From UBA7067 sp051880615 (GTDB lineage: Bacteria; Bacillota; Clostridia; Oscillospirales; Acutalibacteraceae), in contig JBJEOH010000061.1 of assembly GCA_051880615.1 (NCBI GenBank), positions 62,001 to 126,000 on the forward strand: a stretch of DNA of 64,000 nucleotides, given 5' to 3'. The position numbers were made by a program, and so were the translations under genes. The stretch's first letter is position 1. Each line of letters starts with the position of its first letter. Positions 32,296-39,858 of this stretch are shown piece by piece. The notes below the pieces were generated by a model. It was given only the letters and a program-made list of their open reading frames with translations, did no database searches and had not been told where the DNA came from.

Positions 32296-32525
32296 TGTAA
32301 AGGAACGGTGGCGGCTGTTTCAGCACCCTTGTGAAAGGGGGTGTTTGTGTTATTATGACCGGTATAATGTACCTGATCTCGTTTGCTATTGTTTTAGTAG
32401 CGGCGTGTGAAACCATAAAACATATAAAGAAATAACCGCCCTGTAGTAGCGATACAAGGCGGTTAGTTTATAAATAAACCAATCTTATATTGCGAAACAG
32501 TCAAAACTGTTCCTTTACATTTTTA
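32296..32525 (+). other. Predicted toxin mRNA with complementary ends (or small inverted-repeat element)
   Basis: TGTAAAGGAACGGT (32296-32309) is complementary to ACTGTTCCTTTACA (32506-32519) with one G-U pair. Inward, CTGTTTC (32315-32321) pairs with GAAACAG (32494-32500). The 3' arm is followed by TTTTT, like a terminator. Inside lies the ribosome-site hairpin CACCCTT-GTGA-AAGGGGGTG (32324-32343), a 26-codon ORF and the hairpin TAACCGCC/GGCGGTTA (32433-32465). The same ends could be terminal inverted repeats of a miniature element. Confidence 0.6.
32355..32435 (+). CDS. 26-residue hydrophobic peptide, possible type I toxin (holin-like)
   Basis: The ORF reads MTGIMYLISFAIVLVAACET and ends IKHIKK. 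It is one short transmembrane helix with a basic tail, the form of type I toxin peptides such as the Fst/TxpA or holin-like toxin groups, although I see no exact family match. AAGGGGG (32335-32341) is its ribosome site, 13 bases before the ATG, and it is buried in a hairpin. The predicted mRNA has complementary ends, as in toxin mRNAs whose full-length form is not translated. I find no convincing antisense promoter, so the antitoxin is unproven. Confidence 0.5.
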   Translation: MTGIMYLISFAIVLVAACETIKHIKK

Positions 32526-32566
32526 TATTAACACAGTTATATTGCTGTGTCAAGATAATTTCATCA

Positions 32567-32611
32567 AAACAACAAGAGCTGTGCTTTCGCACAGCCCCTG
32601 TTGTTTTTTTA
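32567..32611. terminator. Terminator of the hydrogenase operon
   Basis: GCTGTGC-GAAA-GCACAGC forms the core stem, extended by AACAACA/TGTTGTT arms, with T-runs on both strands. It lies 35 bases beyond the hydA-type stop and probably ends that operon on the minus strand. A smaller hairpin (ACACAG/CTGTGT) sits at 32531-32550. Confidence 0.8.
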
Positions 32612-32645
32612 TTCTATCAATCTATCGTTGGAAATTCCTTATGTG

Positions 32646-34391
32646 TTACTGAAACTTCTTTCTCGCTACATATGTAGTGTGAAGAATCTCGTGCGCCTTG
32701 TGACTGCCCGGCTTTTCGAGGAACTCCTCGTAAACCTGCTTGATTATCGGGCTGTCGTGCGACTTTCTGAGCGGAAGATTGAGGTCCTCCTCATACAGTG
32801 CCTTTGCACGCTCTGCCTTAAGGTCTGTGAAGTTGCGAACGCTTGCCGGCTGAATCGGCTGGCCGCCGCCGTTTACACAGCCGCCCGGACAGCACATAAT
32901 CTCAATGAACTGATAATCAGCCTCGCCCGACTTAACCTTGTCGAGCACCGCAGCCGCATTCTTAAGTCCGCTGGCTACTGCGACTTTAACATCAATTCCT
33001 GCTACATTATAGGTAGCCTCCTTGATGCCGTCAGTGCCTCTGACCTCTTTATAGTCAATATCTTCAAGCGACTGACCTGTCAGTGTGTCTGCCGCTGTAC
33101 GCAGAGCAGCCTCCATAACGCCGCCCGTTGCGCCGAAGATGGCGCCTGCGCCTGTTGTTATGCCGAGAGCCGGGTCAAAGTCGCTGTCGGGAAGCTTTGT
33201 GAACTGAATCTGCTGAGCCTTTATCATCTTTGCAAGCTCTCTTGTTGTGAGGGCTATGTCAACATCGGGAACACCTGCGGCGTTCTGGTCGTCGCGGTCA
33301 ACCTCAAACTTCTTGGCTGTGCAGGGCATAATTGAAACTACTACGATATTCGCAGGGTCGATGTTCTCCTTCTGAGCATAGTAGGTCTTTATCATTGCGC
33401 CTGTCATCTGCTGCGGTGACTTGCAGCTTGAAAGGTTCGGCAAAAGCTCGGGATAATAATACTCGCAGAACTTAACCCAACCCGGTGAGCAGGAGGTGAT
33501 CATCGGCAGTGTGCCGCCGTTTTGTACTCTCTCGATAAACTCGTTAGCTTCCTCCATAATTGTGAGGTCAGCGCCGAAGTCGGTGTCGAACACCTTGTCA
33601 AAGCCGAGCATCTTAAGAGCTGTTACCATCTTGCCCTTTACATTTGTGCCGATAGGCATATCGAAGCACTCGCCCAGAGTTGCTCTGATAGCAGGAGCAG
33701 TCTGAACAACAACAAACTTATCGGGATCGTCAATAGCGTCAAATACAAGCTGAGTCTGATCCTTTTCAACAAGTGCGCCTGTCGGACATACAGCAGTACA
33801 CTGACCGCAGGATACGCAGGAGGTGCTGTTCAGATCAGCGTTGAAGTAACAGCCGATTTCAGTGTCGAAGCCACGGTTGTTTGCGCCGATTACGCCGACA
33901 AACTGCTCGTTGCAGGCTGCAACACAGCGGCGGCAAAGCACGCACTTGCTGTTGTTTCTGATAAGGTGCGGTGTTGAATCATCGTACTTAACCTTCGGGT
34001 TGTCACCGTCAAAGCGGCACTCATCGTCAACGCCGAATTCATAGCACATTTTCTGAAGCTCACATGAGCCGCTGCGCGGACATGAAAGACATTTTCTCTC
34101 GTGGTTTGAAAGTATAAGCTCAAGAGTAGTTCTTCTTGAATCCTGAACCTTCTTAGAATTTGTGAAAATCTCTGTGCCTTCACGCTCAATCGGGTATACG
34201 CAGGACGCAACAAGGCTTCTTGCACCCTTAACCTCGGCTACGCACATACGGCAAGCGCCGATTTCGTTTATATCCTTTAAAAAGCAGAGTGTGGGGATAT
34301 TGATGCCGATCTGAGCGGCAGCCTCTAAAATAGTAGTTCCCTTTTCAACGCTTAGGGGGATATTGTTAATTTTAATATTTATCATTTCCAT
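32646..34391 (-). CDS. hydA: [FeFe] hydrogenase catalytic subunit (HydA/HndD type)
   Basis: The 581-residue protein carries, in order, an N-terminal [2Fe-2S] domain (GACRMCVAEVKG), a His-ligated cluster region (HERKCLSCPRSGSCELQ), two [4Fe-4S] clusters (CVLCRRCVAAC; CVSCGQCTAVCP), the H-cluster domain and the small-subunit-like C-terminus. The H-cluster motifs are TSCSPGWVKF, MPCTAKKFE and EIMCCPGGCVNGGGQP. The third has Cys-Cys where most enzymes have Ala-Cys. This is the proton-reducing subunit of an NAD(P)H/ferredoxin bifurcating hydrogenase. It is the last gene of a five-gene operon. Maturation genes lie at 45.6-49.9 kb. Confidence 0.96.
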   Translation of the reverse strand: MEMINIKINNIPLSVEKGTTILEAAAQIGINIPTLCFLKDINEIGACRMCVAEVKGARSLVASCVYPIEREGTEIFTNSKKVQDSRRTTLELILSNHERKCLSCPRSGSCELQKMCYEFGVDDECRFDGDNPKVKYDDSTPHLIRNNSKCVLCRRCVAACNEQFVGVIGANNRGFDTEIGCYFNADLNSTSCVSCGQCTAVCPTGALVEKDQTQLVFDAIDDPDKFVVVQTAPAIRATLGECFDMPIGTNVKGKMVTALKMLGFDKVFDTDFGADLTIMEEANEFIERVQNGGTLPMITSCSPGWVKFCEYYYPELLPNLSSCKSPQQMTGAMIKTYYAQKENIDPANIVVVSIMPCTAKKFEVDRDDQNAAGVPDVDIALTTRELAKMIKAQQIQFTKLPDSDFDPALGITTGAGAIFGATGGVMEAALRTAADTLTGQSLEDIDYKEVRGTDGIKEATYNVAGIDVKVAVASGLKNAAAVLDKVKSGEADYQFIEIMCCPGGCVNGGGQPIQPASVRNFTDLKAERAKALYEEDLNLPLRKSHDSPIIKQVYEEFLEKPGSHKAHEILHTTYVARKKFQ

Positions 34392-34408
34392 CTTGCCACA
34401 CTCCTCTC

Positions 34409-36196
34409 TTAACCCTTCACGATTGCGCCGAACTTACATTTTTCCATACAAGCTCCGCACTTGATGCACTTTGTTGTGTCAATCTTGTGAGGCTCTTTAA
34501 CCTTGCCGCTGATAGCGCCGACAGGGCATACTCTTGCGCAGGCTGTGCAGCCGCGGCACTTGTCCTCAACAACGCTGTACTGTAAGAGCTTCTTACATAC
34601 TCCGGCAGGACATTTCTTGTCCTTAACATGAGCGATATACTCGTCACGGAAGAAGTGCATAGTCGAAAGCACCGGGTTAGGCGCAGTCTGACCAAGACCG
34701 CAAAGTGCGTTTTCCTTTATGTAGTAGCACAGCTTCTCCATCTTGTCGAGATCCTCCATCGTGCCGTTGCCCGATGTAATCTTTTCAAGCATTTCAAGAA
34801 GTCGCTTTGTGCCGATTCGGCACGGTGTGCATTTGCCGCAGCTTTCGTCAACGGTGAACTCAAGGAAGAATTTTGCGATATCAACCATACAGGTTGTTTC
34901 GTCCATTACGATAAGTCCGCCGCTGCCCATCATTGAGCCGATTGAGATGAGGTTGTCGTAGTCAATCGGAATGTCGAGATGCTCAGCAGGAATACAGCCG
35001 CCCGACGGACCGCCGGTCTGCGCAGCCTTGAACTTCTTGCCGTTCGGCACGCCGCCGCCGATTTCCTCAACGATTTCACGGAGTGTAGTACCCATAGGAA
35101 CTTCAACAAGTCCCGTGTGGGCAATCTTACCGCCAAGGGCAAATACCTTTGTGCCCTTTGACTTCTCTGTACCGATGCTGCTGAACCAGTCAGCACCATT
35201 TAATATAATCTGGCAAATGTTTGCGTAGGTTTCTACATTGTTAAGAATTGTCGGCTTCTGGAACAAACCTTTTACAGCCGGGAACGGCGGACGCGGTCTT
35301 GGCTCGCCTCTATTGCCCTCGATTGAGGTCATAAGAGCTGTTTCCTCACCGCATACGAATGCGCCTGCGCCGAGTCTCAACTGAACATCAAAGCTGAAGT
35401 CAGTGCCGAAAATGTTATTGCCCAGAAGACCGTACTCGTGAGCCTGATTGATTGCAATTCTGAGTCTTTCAACGGCAATCGGGTACTCGGCACGAACATA
35501 GATATAGCCCTGTGTAGAGCCTATAGCGTAGCCTGCAATAGCCATTGCCTCCAAAACTGTGTGCGGGTCGCCCTCAAGAATAGAACGGTCCATAAATGCG
35601 CCCGGGTCGCCCTCGTCGGCGTTACAGCAAACATACTTCTGGTCAGCCTGCTGTGCAGCCGCAAAGCTCCATTTAAGTCCTGTCGGGAAGCCGCCGCCGC
35701 CTCTGCCGCGAAGTCCCGAAGCCTTGATTTCTTCAATAACCTCGTCGGGTGTCATCTTTGTAAGCACCTTTTCAAGTGCCTTGTAGCCGTCCATTGCAAT
35801 ATATTCGTCTATGCATTCCGGGTTGATAACACCGCAGTTTCTGAGCGCAGTTCTCTGCTGCTTTGCATAGAACGCAGTTTCGTTAAGCGACTTGATGTTG
35901 TCGCCCTCAACAGTCTCCTGATACAGAAGTCTTTTTACAATTCTGCCCTTGAGCAAATGCTCCTCTACGATTTCGGGAATGTCCTCAACCTTAACCATAC
36001 TGTAGAAGCTGCCCTCTGGGTAAACAATCATAATCGGGCCTAAGGCGCAAAGTCCGAAGCAGCCTGTTTTTACAACCTCTACCTCTTTTTCAAGTCCTCT
36101 TGCCTTAATCTCTCTTTCAAGAGCGTTAATAATCTCTCCGCTGTTTGAGGAGGTACAACCGGTACCGCCGCATACAAGCACATTGGAACGATACAT
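34409..36196 (-). CDS. hydB: Bifurcating hydrogenase NADH/FMN subunit (HydB/HndC, NuoF-like)
   Basis: The 595-residue protein has an N-terminal thioredoxin-like [2Fe-2S] domain (CGGTGCTSSNS and TGCFGLC), the NuoF FMN/NAD core (GRGGGGFPTGLKW; GAGAFVCGEETALMTSIEG), the [4Fe-4S] motif ESCGKCTPCRIG and two C-terminal ferredoxin-type clusters (CRGCTACARVCP; CIKCGACMEKC). It is the flavin subunit that splits electrons between NADH and ferredoxin before the catalytic subunit. It lies 17 bases upstream of hydA with a GGAGG site. Confidence 0.95.
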   Translation of the reverse strand: MYRSNVLVCGGTGCTSSNSGEIINALEREIKARGLEKEVEVVKTGCFGLCALGPIMIVYPEGSFYSMVKVEDIPEIVEEHLLKGRIVKRLLYQETVEGDNIKSLNETAFYAKQQRTALRNCGVINPECIDEYIAMDGYKALEKVLTKMTPDEVIEEIKASGLRGRGGGGFPTGLKWSFAAAQQADQKYVCCNADEGDPGAFMDRSILEGDPHTVLEAMAIAGYAIGSTQGYIYVRAEYPIAVERLRIAINQAHEYGLLGNNIFGTDFSFDVQLRLGAGAFVCGEETALMTSIEGNRGEPRPRPPFPAVKGLFQKPTILNNVETYANICQIILNGADWFSSIGTEKSKGTKVFALGGKIAHTGLVEVPMGTTLREIVEEIGGGVPNGKKFKAAQTGGPSGGCIPAEHLDIPIDYDNLISIGSMMGSGGLIVMDETTCMVDIAKFFLEFTVDESCGKCTPCRIGTKRLLEMLEKITSGNGTMEDLDKMEKLCYYIKENALCGLGQTAPNPVLSTMHFFRDEYIAHVKDKKCPAGVCKKLLQYSVVEDKCRGCTACARVCPVGAISGKVKEPHKIDTTKCIKCGACMEKCKFGAIVKG

Positions 36197-36212
36197 TTAT
36201 CTTCCTCCTTCA

Positions 36213-36578
36213 TCAGTTAGCGCCGATTGTAAATTCATCGACGGTTTTGTTGTTTATGATATGCTCCTCGATAACGCGCACTGCCTTTTCGGGCGTCATA
36301 TCTACATATGTAACCTTGTCCTGTCCTGGGAACTGAACCTCAACAACAGGTTCGTTACTACAAAGACCGATACAGCCCATTGCGGTTATCGTAACATTTT
36401 CAAGCTTTCTCTTTTCAGCCTCGTCAACAAATGCGTTCAAAACCTCTCTTGCGCCGGCGTTAATGCCGCAGGTTGCAAGACCGACCTTTATTGAAATGTT
36501 ATCGGGGCTTTCGTGTCTTAAATTGAGCTGAAGCCTTGTGTTTTCTCTTATTGTCTGCAAGTCAGCCATTGATTTCAT
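36213..36578 (-). CDS. hndB: HndB-like [2Fe-2S] thioredoxin-fold ferredoxin subunit
   Basis: The 121-residue protein has a thioredoxin-like ferredoxin fold with four cysteines in GLATCGINAGARE and ITAMGCIGLCSNEP, the pattern of HndB subunits of NADP-reducing hydrogenases. It probably relays electrons within the complex. The ATG at 36578 has GGAGGTG upstream and lies inside the end of the ATPase gene (17-base overlap). Confidence 0.88.
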   Translation of the reverse strand: MKSMADLQTIRENTRLQLNLRHESPDNISIKVGLATCGINAGAREVLNAFVDEAEKRKLENVTITAMGCIGLCSNEPVVEVQFPGQDKVTYVDMTPEKAVRVIEEHIINNKTVDEFTIGAN

Positions 36579-37110
36579 CAACTGCACCTCCAAAAATAAT
36601 CTGTGTTTGCTCGTATAAGTAATCTCTTATCCATTCTGTTACCTCATAGGAATTAACGGGAATATTTGCCGCCGACTTTATCTGCGCGGCGTCAAGCACA
36701 AGCTCCTTGTCGCCTCGCGTCCTTTTAAAAATAAAATCTATATTCGGGTGACAGAATATCAAAAGCCTTATTGATTTGTTAATATCCCCCAATACGGGTG
36801 AGCCGCTTTTATAAAAAACAGCCTCAAGTTCTGTGCCCTTGCCCTTTTGCGAATTAAGCTTCACACAGCCGCCCGATTTTTCGGCTGCCGACTTAAGCCT
36901 TGGCAGACCGTGCCCTCTGTTTTCACCCTTGCTCGAATATGAGGTGTTAAGGGCAGAGTGTGCCTCGTCCTCATTCATTCCGCAGCCGTCGTCATTGATA
37001 CTCAGAACAAAACGGTCATAATATTCGTCAAGCGTAATTTGAATATGCAGGGCGTTTGCCTCTACCGAGTTTTCGGCGATGTCGAGAAGCAAAAGCGAAA
37101 GGTCGTTCAT
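36562..37110 (-). CDS. GHKL ATPase-domain protein of the hydrogenase operon
   Basis: The 182-residue protein has an HATPase fold with the N box DIAENSVEANA, G1 box INDDGCGM and G2 box RGHGLPRLKSAAEKSGG. It lacks a histidine phosphoacceptor and any sensor domain, so it resembles anti-sigma kinases or uncharacterised ATPases found in many clostridial hydrogenase operons. It may regulate the operon or the complex. The start directly abuts the stop of the NuoE-like gene. Confidence 0.85.
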   Translation of the reverse strand: MNDLSLLLLDIAENSVEANALHIQITLDEYYDRFVLSINDDGCGMNEDEAHSALNTSYSSKGENRGHGLPRLKSAAEKSGGCVKLNSQKGKGTELEAVFYKSGSPVLGDINKSIRLLIFCHPNIDFIFKRTRGDKELVLDAAQIKSAANIPVNSYEVTEWIRDYLYEQTQIIFGGAVDEING

Positions 37111-37605
37111 TTAGTTGTATTTAGCGAGAATATCGGGAATATCCTCCGGTACGAGTCTGCCGTAAACCTCATCGTTGACGGTCATTACCGGAGCAAGTCC
37201 GCACGCGCCGATGCAGCGGCAGGCTGTAAGCGAGAACTTGCCGTCCTCGGTGCATTCCTCGGGACCTATGCCGAGTTTTTTTGTTATTTCGTCAATCAGC
37301 TTGCCTGCGCCCTTAACATAGCACGCAGTGCCAAGACAAACCGAGATGTTATACTTGCCCTTGGGCGTGAGTGAAAACTGCGAGTAAAATGTGGAAACGC
37401 CGTAAACCTCCTCAACAGGTACGCCGAGACCCTCAGCAATAATAATCTGAACCTCACGCGGCAGATAGCCGTAAACATCCTGCGCTTCCTGCAATACAGG
37501 CATAACAGCACCGGGGTCGTCTTTATGCTTTTCAATGATTTTCATTAGCTCCGCCTCTTGCTCAGGCGTGCCGTTGAAAGGAATAGTGCTTATCTTTTTT
37601 TGCAT
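37111..37605 (-). CDS. hydC: Bifurcating hydrogenase NuoE-like subunit (HydC/HndA)
   Basis: The 164-residue subunit has the NuoE helical bundle followed by a thioredoxin-like [2Fe-2S] domain with cysteines in VCLGTACYVKGA and CRCIGACGLAP. It passes electrons between FMN and the other clusters. As first gene of the operon it has AAGGAGGAG before the ATG. The order (NuoE-like, ATPase, HndB, NuoF-like, catalytic) matches the Hnd arrangement with an ATPase inserted. Confidence 0.94.
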   Translation of the reverse strand: MQKKISTIPFNGTPEQEAELMKIIEKHKDDPGAVMPVLQEAQDVYGYLPREVQIIIAEGLGVPVEEVYGVSTFYSQFSLTPKGKYNISVCLGTACYVKGAGKLIDEITKKLGIGPEECTEDGKFSLTACRCIGACGLAPVMTVNDEVYGRLVPEDIPDILAKYN

Positions 37606-37635
37606 CTTAGCTCCTCCTTGCGGTAAATTGACGCA

Positions 37636-37655
37636 CCATATATAAGTTTATATGG
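37636..37655. promoter_or_regulatory. Candidate operator upstream of the hydrogenase operon
   Basis: CCATATA and TATATGG are perfect seven-base arms separated by TAAGTT, 31 bases upstream of the first hydrogenase gene. No clear -35/-10 pair is visible around it. It may be a regulator site, but the factor is unknown. Confidence 0.35.
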
Positions 37656-37908
37656 CACTCATATAGAATAATAATACTACAACTGCTGAGAAAAGTCTAT
37701 GATTTAGGCGATAATTCTTGTTGAAAACAATCAAATTATGAAAGTTAAACATAATAATTTGCAGATTTTTAGTTAATATTTTGGGCGTGATATCGGCGTA
37801 ATATTTATACAAAATAACACATAAAGCGCAGAAATTTGCATATTGCACTACAAAGCACTCTTTGTCTTGTAACATATGACAAAAATTGATAAATCATAAT
37901 AAAACTTG

Positions 37909-37937
37909 TTGAAATGAGAATGGAATGTTAGTATAAT
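37909..37937 (+). promoter_or_regulatory. Sigma-A promoter for the sodium symporter gene
   Basis: TTGAAA (37909-37914) and TATAAT (37932-37937) are 17 bases apart. The leader to the ATG at 38190 is about 245 bases and is made almost wholly of short hairpins. Confidence 0.8.
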
Positions 37938-37990
37938 TTAATCGTTTCAAGCTTTAAAGCTTGTGTGCTTTAAAGCGTTGAAGCGCAGTA

Positions 37991-38180
37991 GAATGCACAC
38001 GCATTCAACAGTGATATTGCTGCGCAGTGATATTTTGCCTGTGACAAAGTGATATATTTGCCTGCGGCAACCATAATACGCAAGGCGTATTTCATAGCGA
38101 AGCTATTTCATATTGCGAAGCAATATTTCACAAATTCAGAAGAAATTTTTTAATCATGCCGCAAAGCGGCATACAGGGGG
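37991..38180 (+). repeat. Tandem micro-hairpin array in the symporter leader
   Basis: The leader is a run of short perfect stems. GAATGC-ACAC-GCATTC comes first, then units joined by AGTGATAT (TTGCTGCGCAGTGATAT; TTTGCCTGCGGCAA). Next are ATACGC-AAG-GCGTAT, ATAGC-GAA-GCTAT and ATATTGC-GAA-GCAATAT, each followed by TTC, and last ATGCCGC-AAA-GCGGCAT with the AGGGGG ribosome site. Stems have mostly three-base loops. A second, shorter array with GTGATAT linkers is at 44345-44420. Confidence 0.75.
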
Positions 38181-38189
38181 TTGAACTTT

Positions 38190-39770
38190 ATGGTAATGTG
38201 GCTTACACTGATTTTTTATCTGCTTGTGATGATTGCAATAGGTGTCTACTGCCGCAAAAGAACAAGCAATGTAAGTGACTTTGTACTTGCGGGGCGCAAT
38301 GTCGGCGGCTGGATGACAGCCTTTGCGTACGGCACATCATACTTTTCGGCTGTTATCTTTATCGGTTATGCCGGACAGTTCGGCTGGAGCTACGGTGTAG
38401 CGTCCACATGGATAGGCATCGGCAACGCTATTATAGGCAGTCTGCTTGCGTGGGCAATCCTTGGTGACAGAACACGCAGAATGACAAAACAGCTTAATGT
38501 TTCGACTATGCCGGAATACTTTGAAAAAAGATATTTCTCAAAGCCACTTAAAATTGCGGCGGCGCTTATTGTGTTCCTGTTTCTTATTCCGTACACAGCG
38601 TCTGTTTACAACGGTCTTTCAACTTTGTTTGCATCGGCGTTTTCGGGCATTGACTACAATGTTTGGATAATCGTTATGGCTGTCCTCACAGCAGTATATG
38701 TTATCCTCGGCGGATATATGGCAACCGCTGTCAACGACTTCATTCAGGGTATTATAATGCTGTTCGGCATAGCGGCGGTTATCGTGTGCGCAATAAGCAA
38801 TCAGGGCGGACTTACACAGGCTCTTGAAAATATGTCGCTCATTCCGACTCCGGACGGTGCAACAGGCGCATACGCTTCAATTCTCGGACCTGACCCGATA
38901 AACCTTATCGCAGTTGTAATTCTGACTTCGCTTGGTACATGGGGCTTGCCGCAGATGGTGCAGAAGTTCTATGCAATCAAGGATAAAAAAGCTATCAAAA
39001 GAGGCACGATTATATCAACACTTTTCGCTGTTGTTGTTGCCGGCGGCTCATATTTCCTCGGCGGCTTTGGCAGACTGTTTGCAAGCGTTACCGGTGAAGA
39101 GGGCAAAACTGCTATTTCCGTTCTTGCAAACGGAAAGCCTGACTTTGACTCAATCGTTCCGGCTATTCTTCAAAGCGCAGTACCCGAAATACTCTTTGGA
39201 ATTGTTGTTGTGCTTGTGCTGTCAGCGTCAATGTCCACGCTTGCAGGCTTGGTGCTTACATCAAGCTCAACGCTCACTATTGATATGATAAAGCCGTTCT
39301 GCAAGAAAGGCTTAAGCGAGAAAAAGCAGGTTCTTGTAATGAGAATATTTATTGCTGTGTTCCTTGTAATTTCTGTAATTATCGCAGTTTTCAAAAACAA
39401 CCTCAACGCTATGGGCATAAACATAAGCGCGTTGATGTCAATTTCATGGGGCACACTCGCAGGTTCGTTCCTTGCGCCTTTCCTGTACGGCCTTTTCTCA
39501 AAGAGAGTTACAAAGGCGGCTGTATGGCTGAGCTTTGCATCAGGCGTGCTTATTACGGTTGTATCAATGGTGATGTTCAATCTTGGCTTCTTCCCGGAGC
39601 TTACAAAGTGGGCGGCGTCATTACCGCTGAATCTTGCATCACCGATAACTTGGGGTGCTATTGCGATGATAGTCGGTCTTATTGAGGTGCCGATTGCAAG
39701 CCTTGTGACAAAGAACAAAAATCAAAAGGAAATTGATAAACTATTTGACGAATTCAAACAAACGGTGTAA
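38190..39770 (+). CDS. Sodium:solute symporter family transporter
   Basis: The 526-residue protein has about 13 hydrophobic segments and the SSS family pattern: DFVLAGRNVGGWMTAFAYGTSYFSA near the start, then GGYMATAVNDFIQGIIM and GTWGLPQMVQKFYAIKD. It is close to PutP/PanF-type Na+-driven importers. The ATG at 38190 with AGGGGG upstream is preferred to the TTG at 38181. A CoA ligase gene follows about 90 bases later, so an aryl acid is a possible substrate, but this is speculation. Confidence 0.88.
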   Translation: MVMWLTLIFYLLVMIAIGVYCRKRTSNVSDFVLAGRNVGGWMTAFAYGTSYFSAVIFIGYAGQFGWSYGVASTWIGIGNAIIGSLLAWAILGDRTRRMTKQLNVSTMPEYFEKRYFSKPLKIAAALIVFLFLIPYTASVYNGLSTLFASAFSGIDYNVWIIVMAVLTAVYVILGGYMATAVNDFIQGIIMLFGIAAVIVCAISNQGGLTQALENMSLIPTPDGATGAYASILGPDPINLIAVVILTSLGTWGLPQMVQKFYAIKDKKAIKRGTIISTLFAVVVAGGSYFLGGFGRLFASVTGEEGKTAISVLANGKPDFDSIVPAILQSAVPEILFGIVVVLVLSASMSTLAGLVLTSSSTLTIDMIKPFCKKGLSEKKQVLVMRIFIAVFLVISVIIAVFKNNLNAMGINISALMSISWGTLAGSFLAPFLYGLFSKRVTKAAVWLSFASGVLITVVSMVMFNLGFFPELTKWAASLPLNLASPITWGAIAMIVGLIEVPIASLVTKNKNQKEIDKLFDEFKQTV

Positions 39771-39783
39771 AATAACAGAAGAG

Positions 39784-39820
39784 AAGGCTGCAAAACCGTC
39801 TTTAATCGTTTTGCAGCCTT
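39784..39820 (+). terminator. Hairpin between symporter and CoA ligase genes
   Basis: AAGGCTGCAAAAC and GTTTTGCAGCCTT pair over 13 bases, but only a short T-poor tail follows. It may be a partial terminator allowing read-through. Confidence 0.55.
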
Positions 39821-39858
39821 GTTCATTGAAATGGTTATAAATAAAAGGAGACTTACCA

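Noticed and set aside
32400..32520. Antisense RNA promoter for the toxin-like ORF
   Set aside because: The best minus-strand TTGACT has no -10 at a workable distance, so no antitoxin RNA is claimed.
33522..33977. Plus-strand ORFs opposite the hydrogenase genes (for example 151 codons here and 201 codons at 35438-36043)
   Set aside because: They are antisense to strongly conserved hydrogenase genes and lack ribosome sites and family features.
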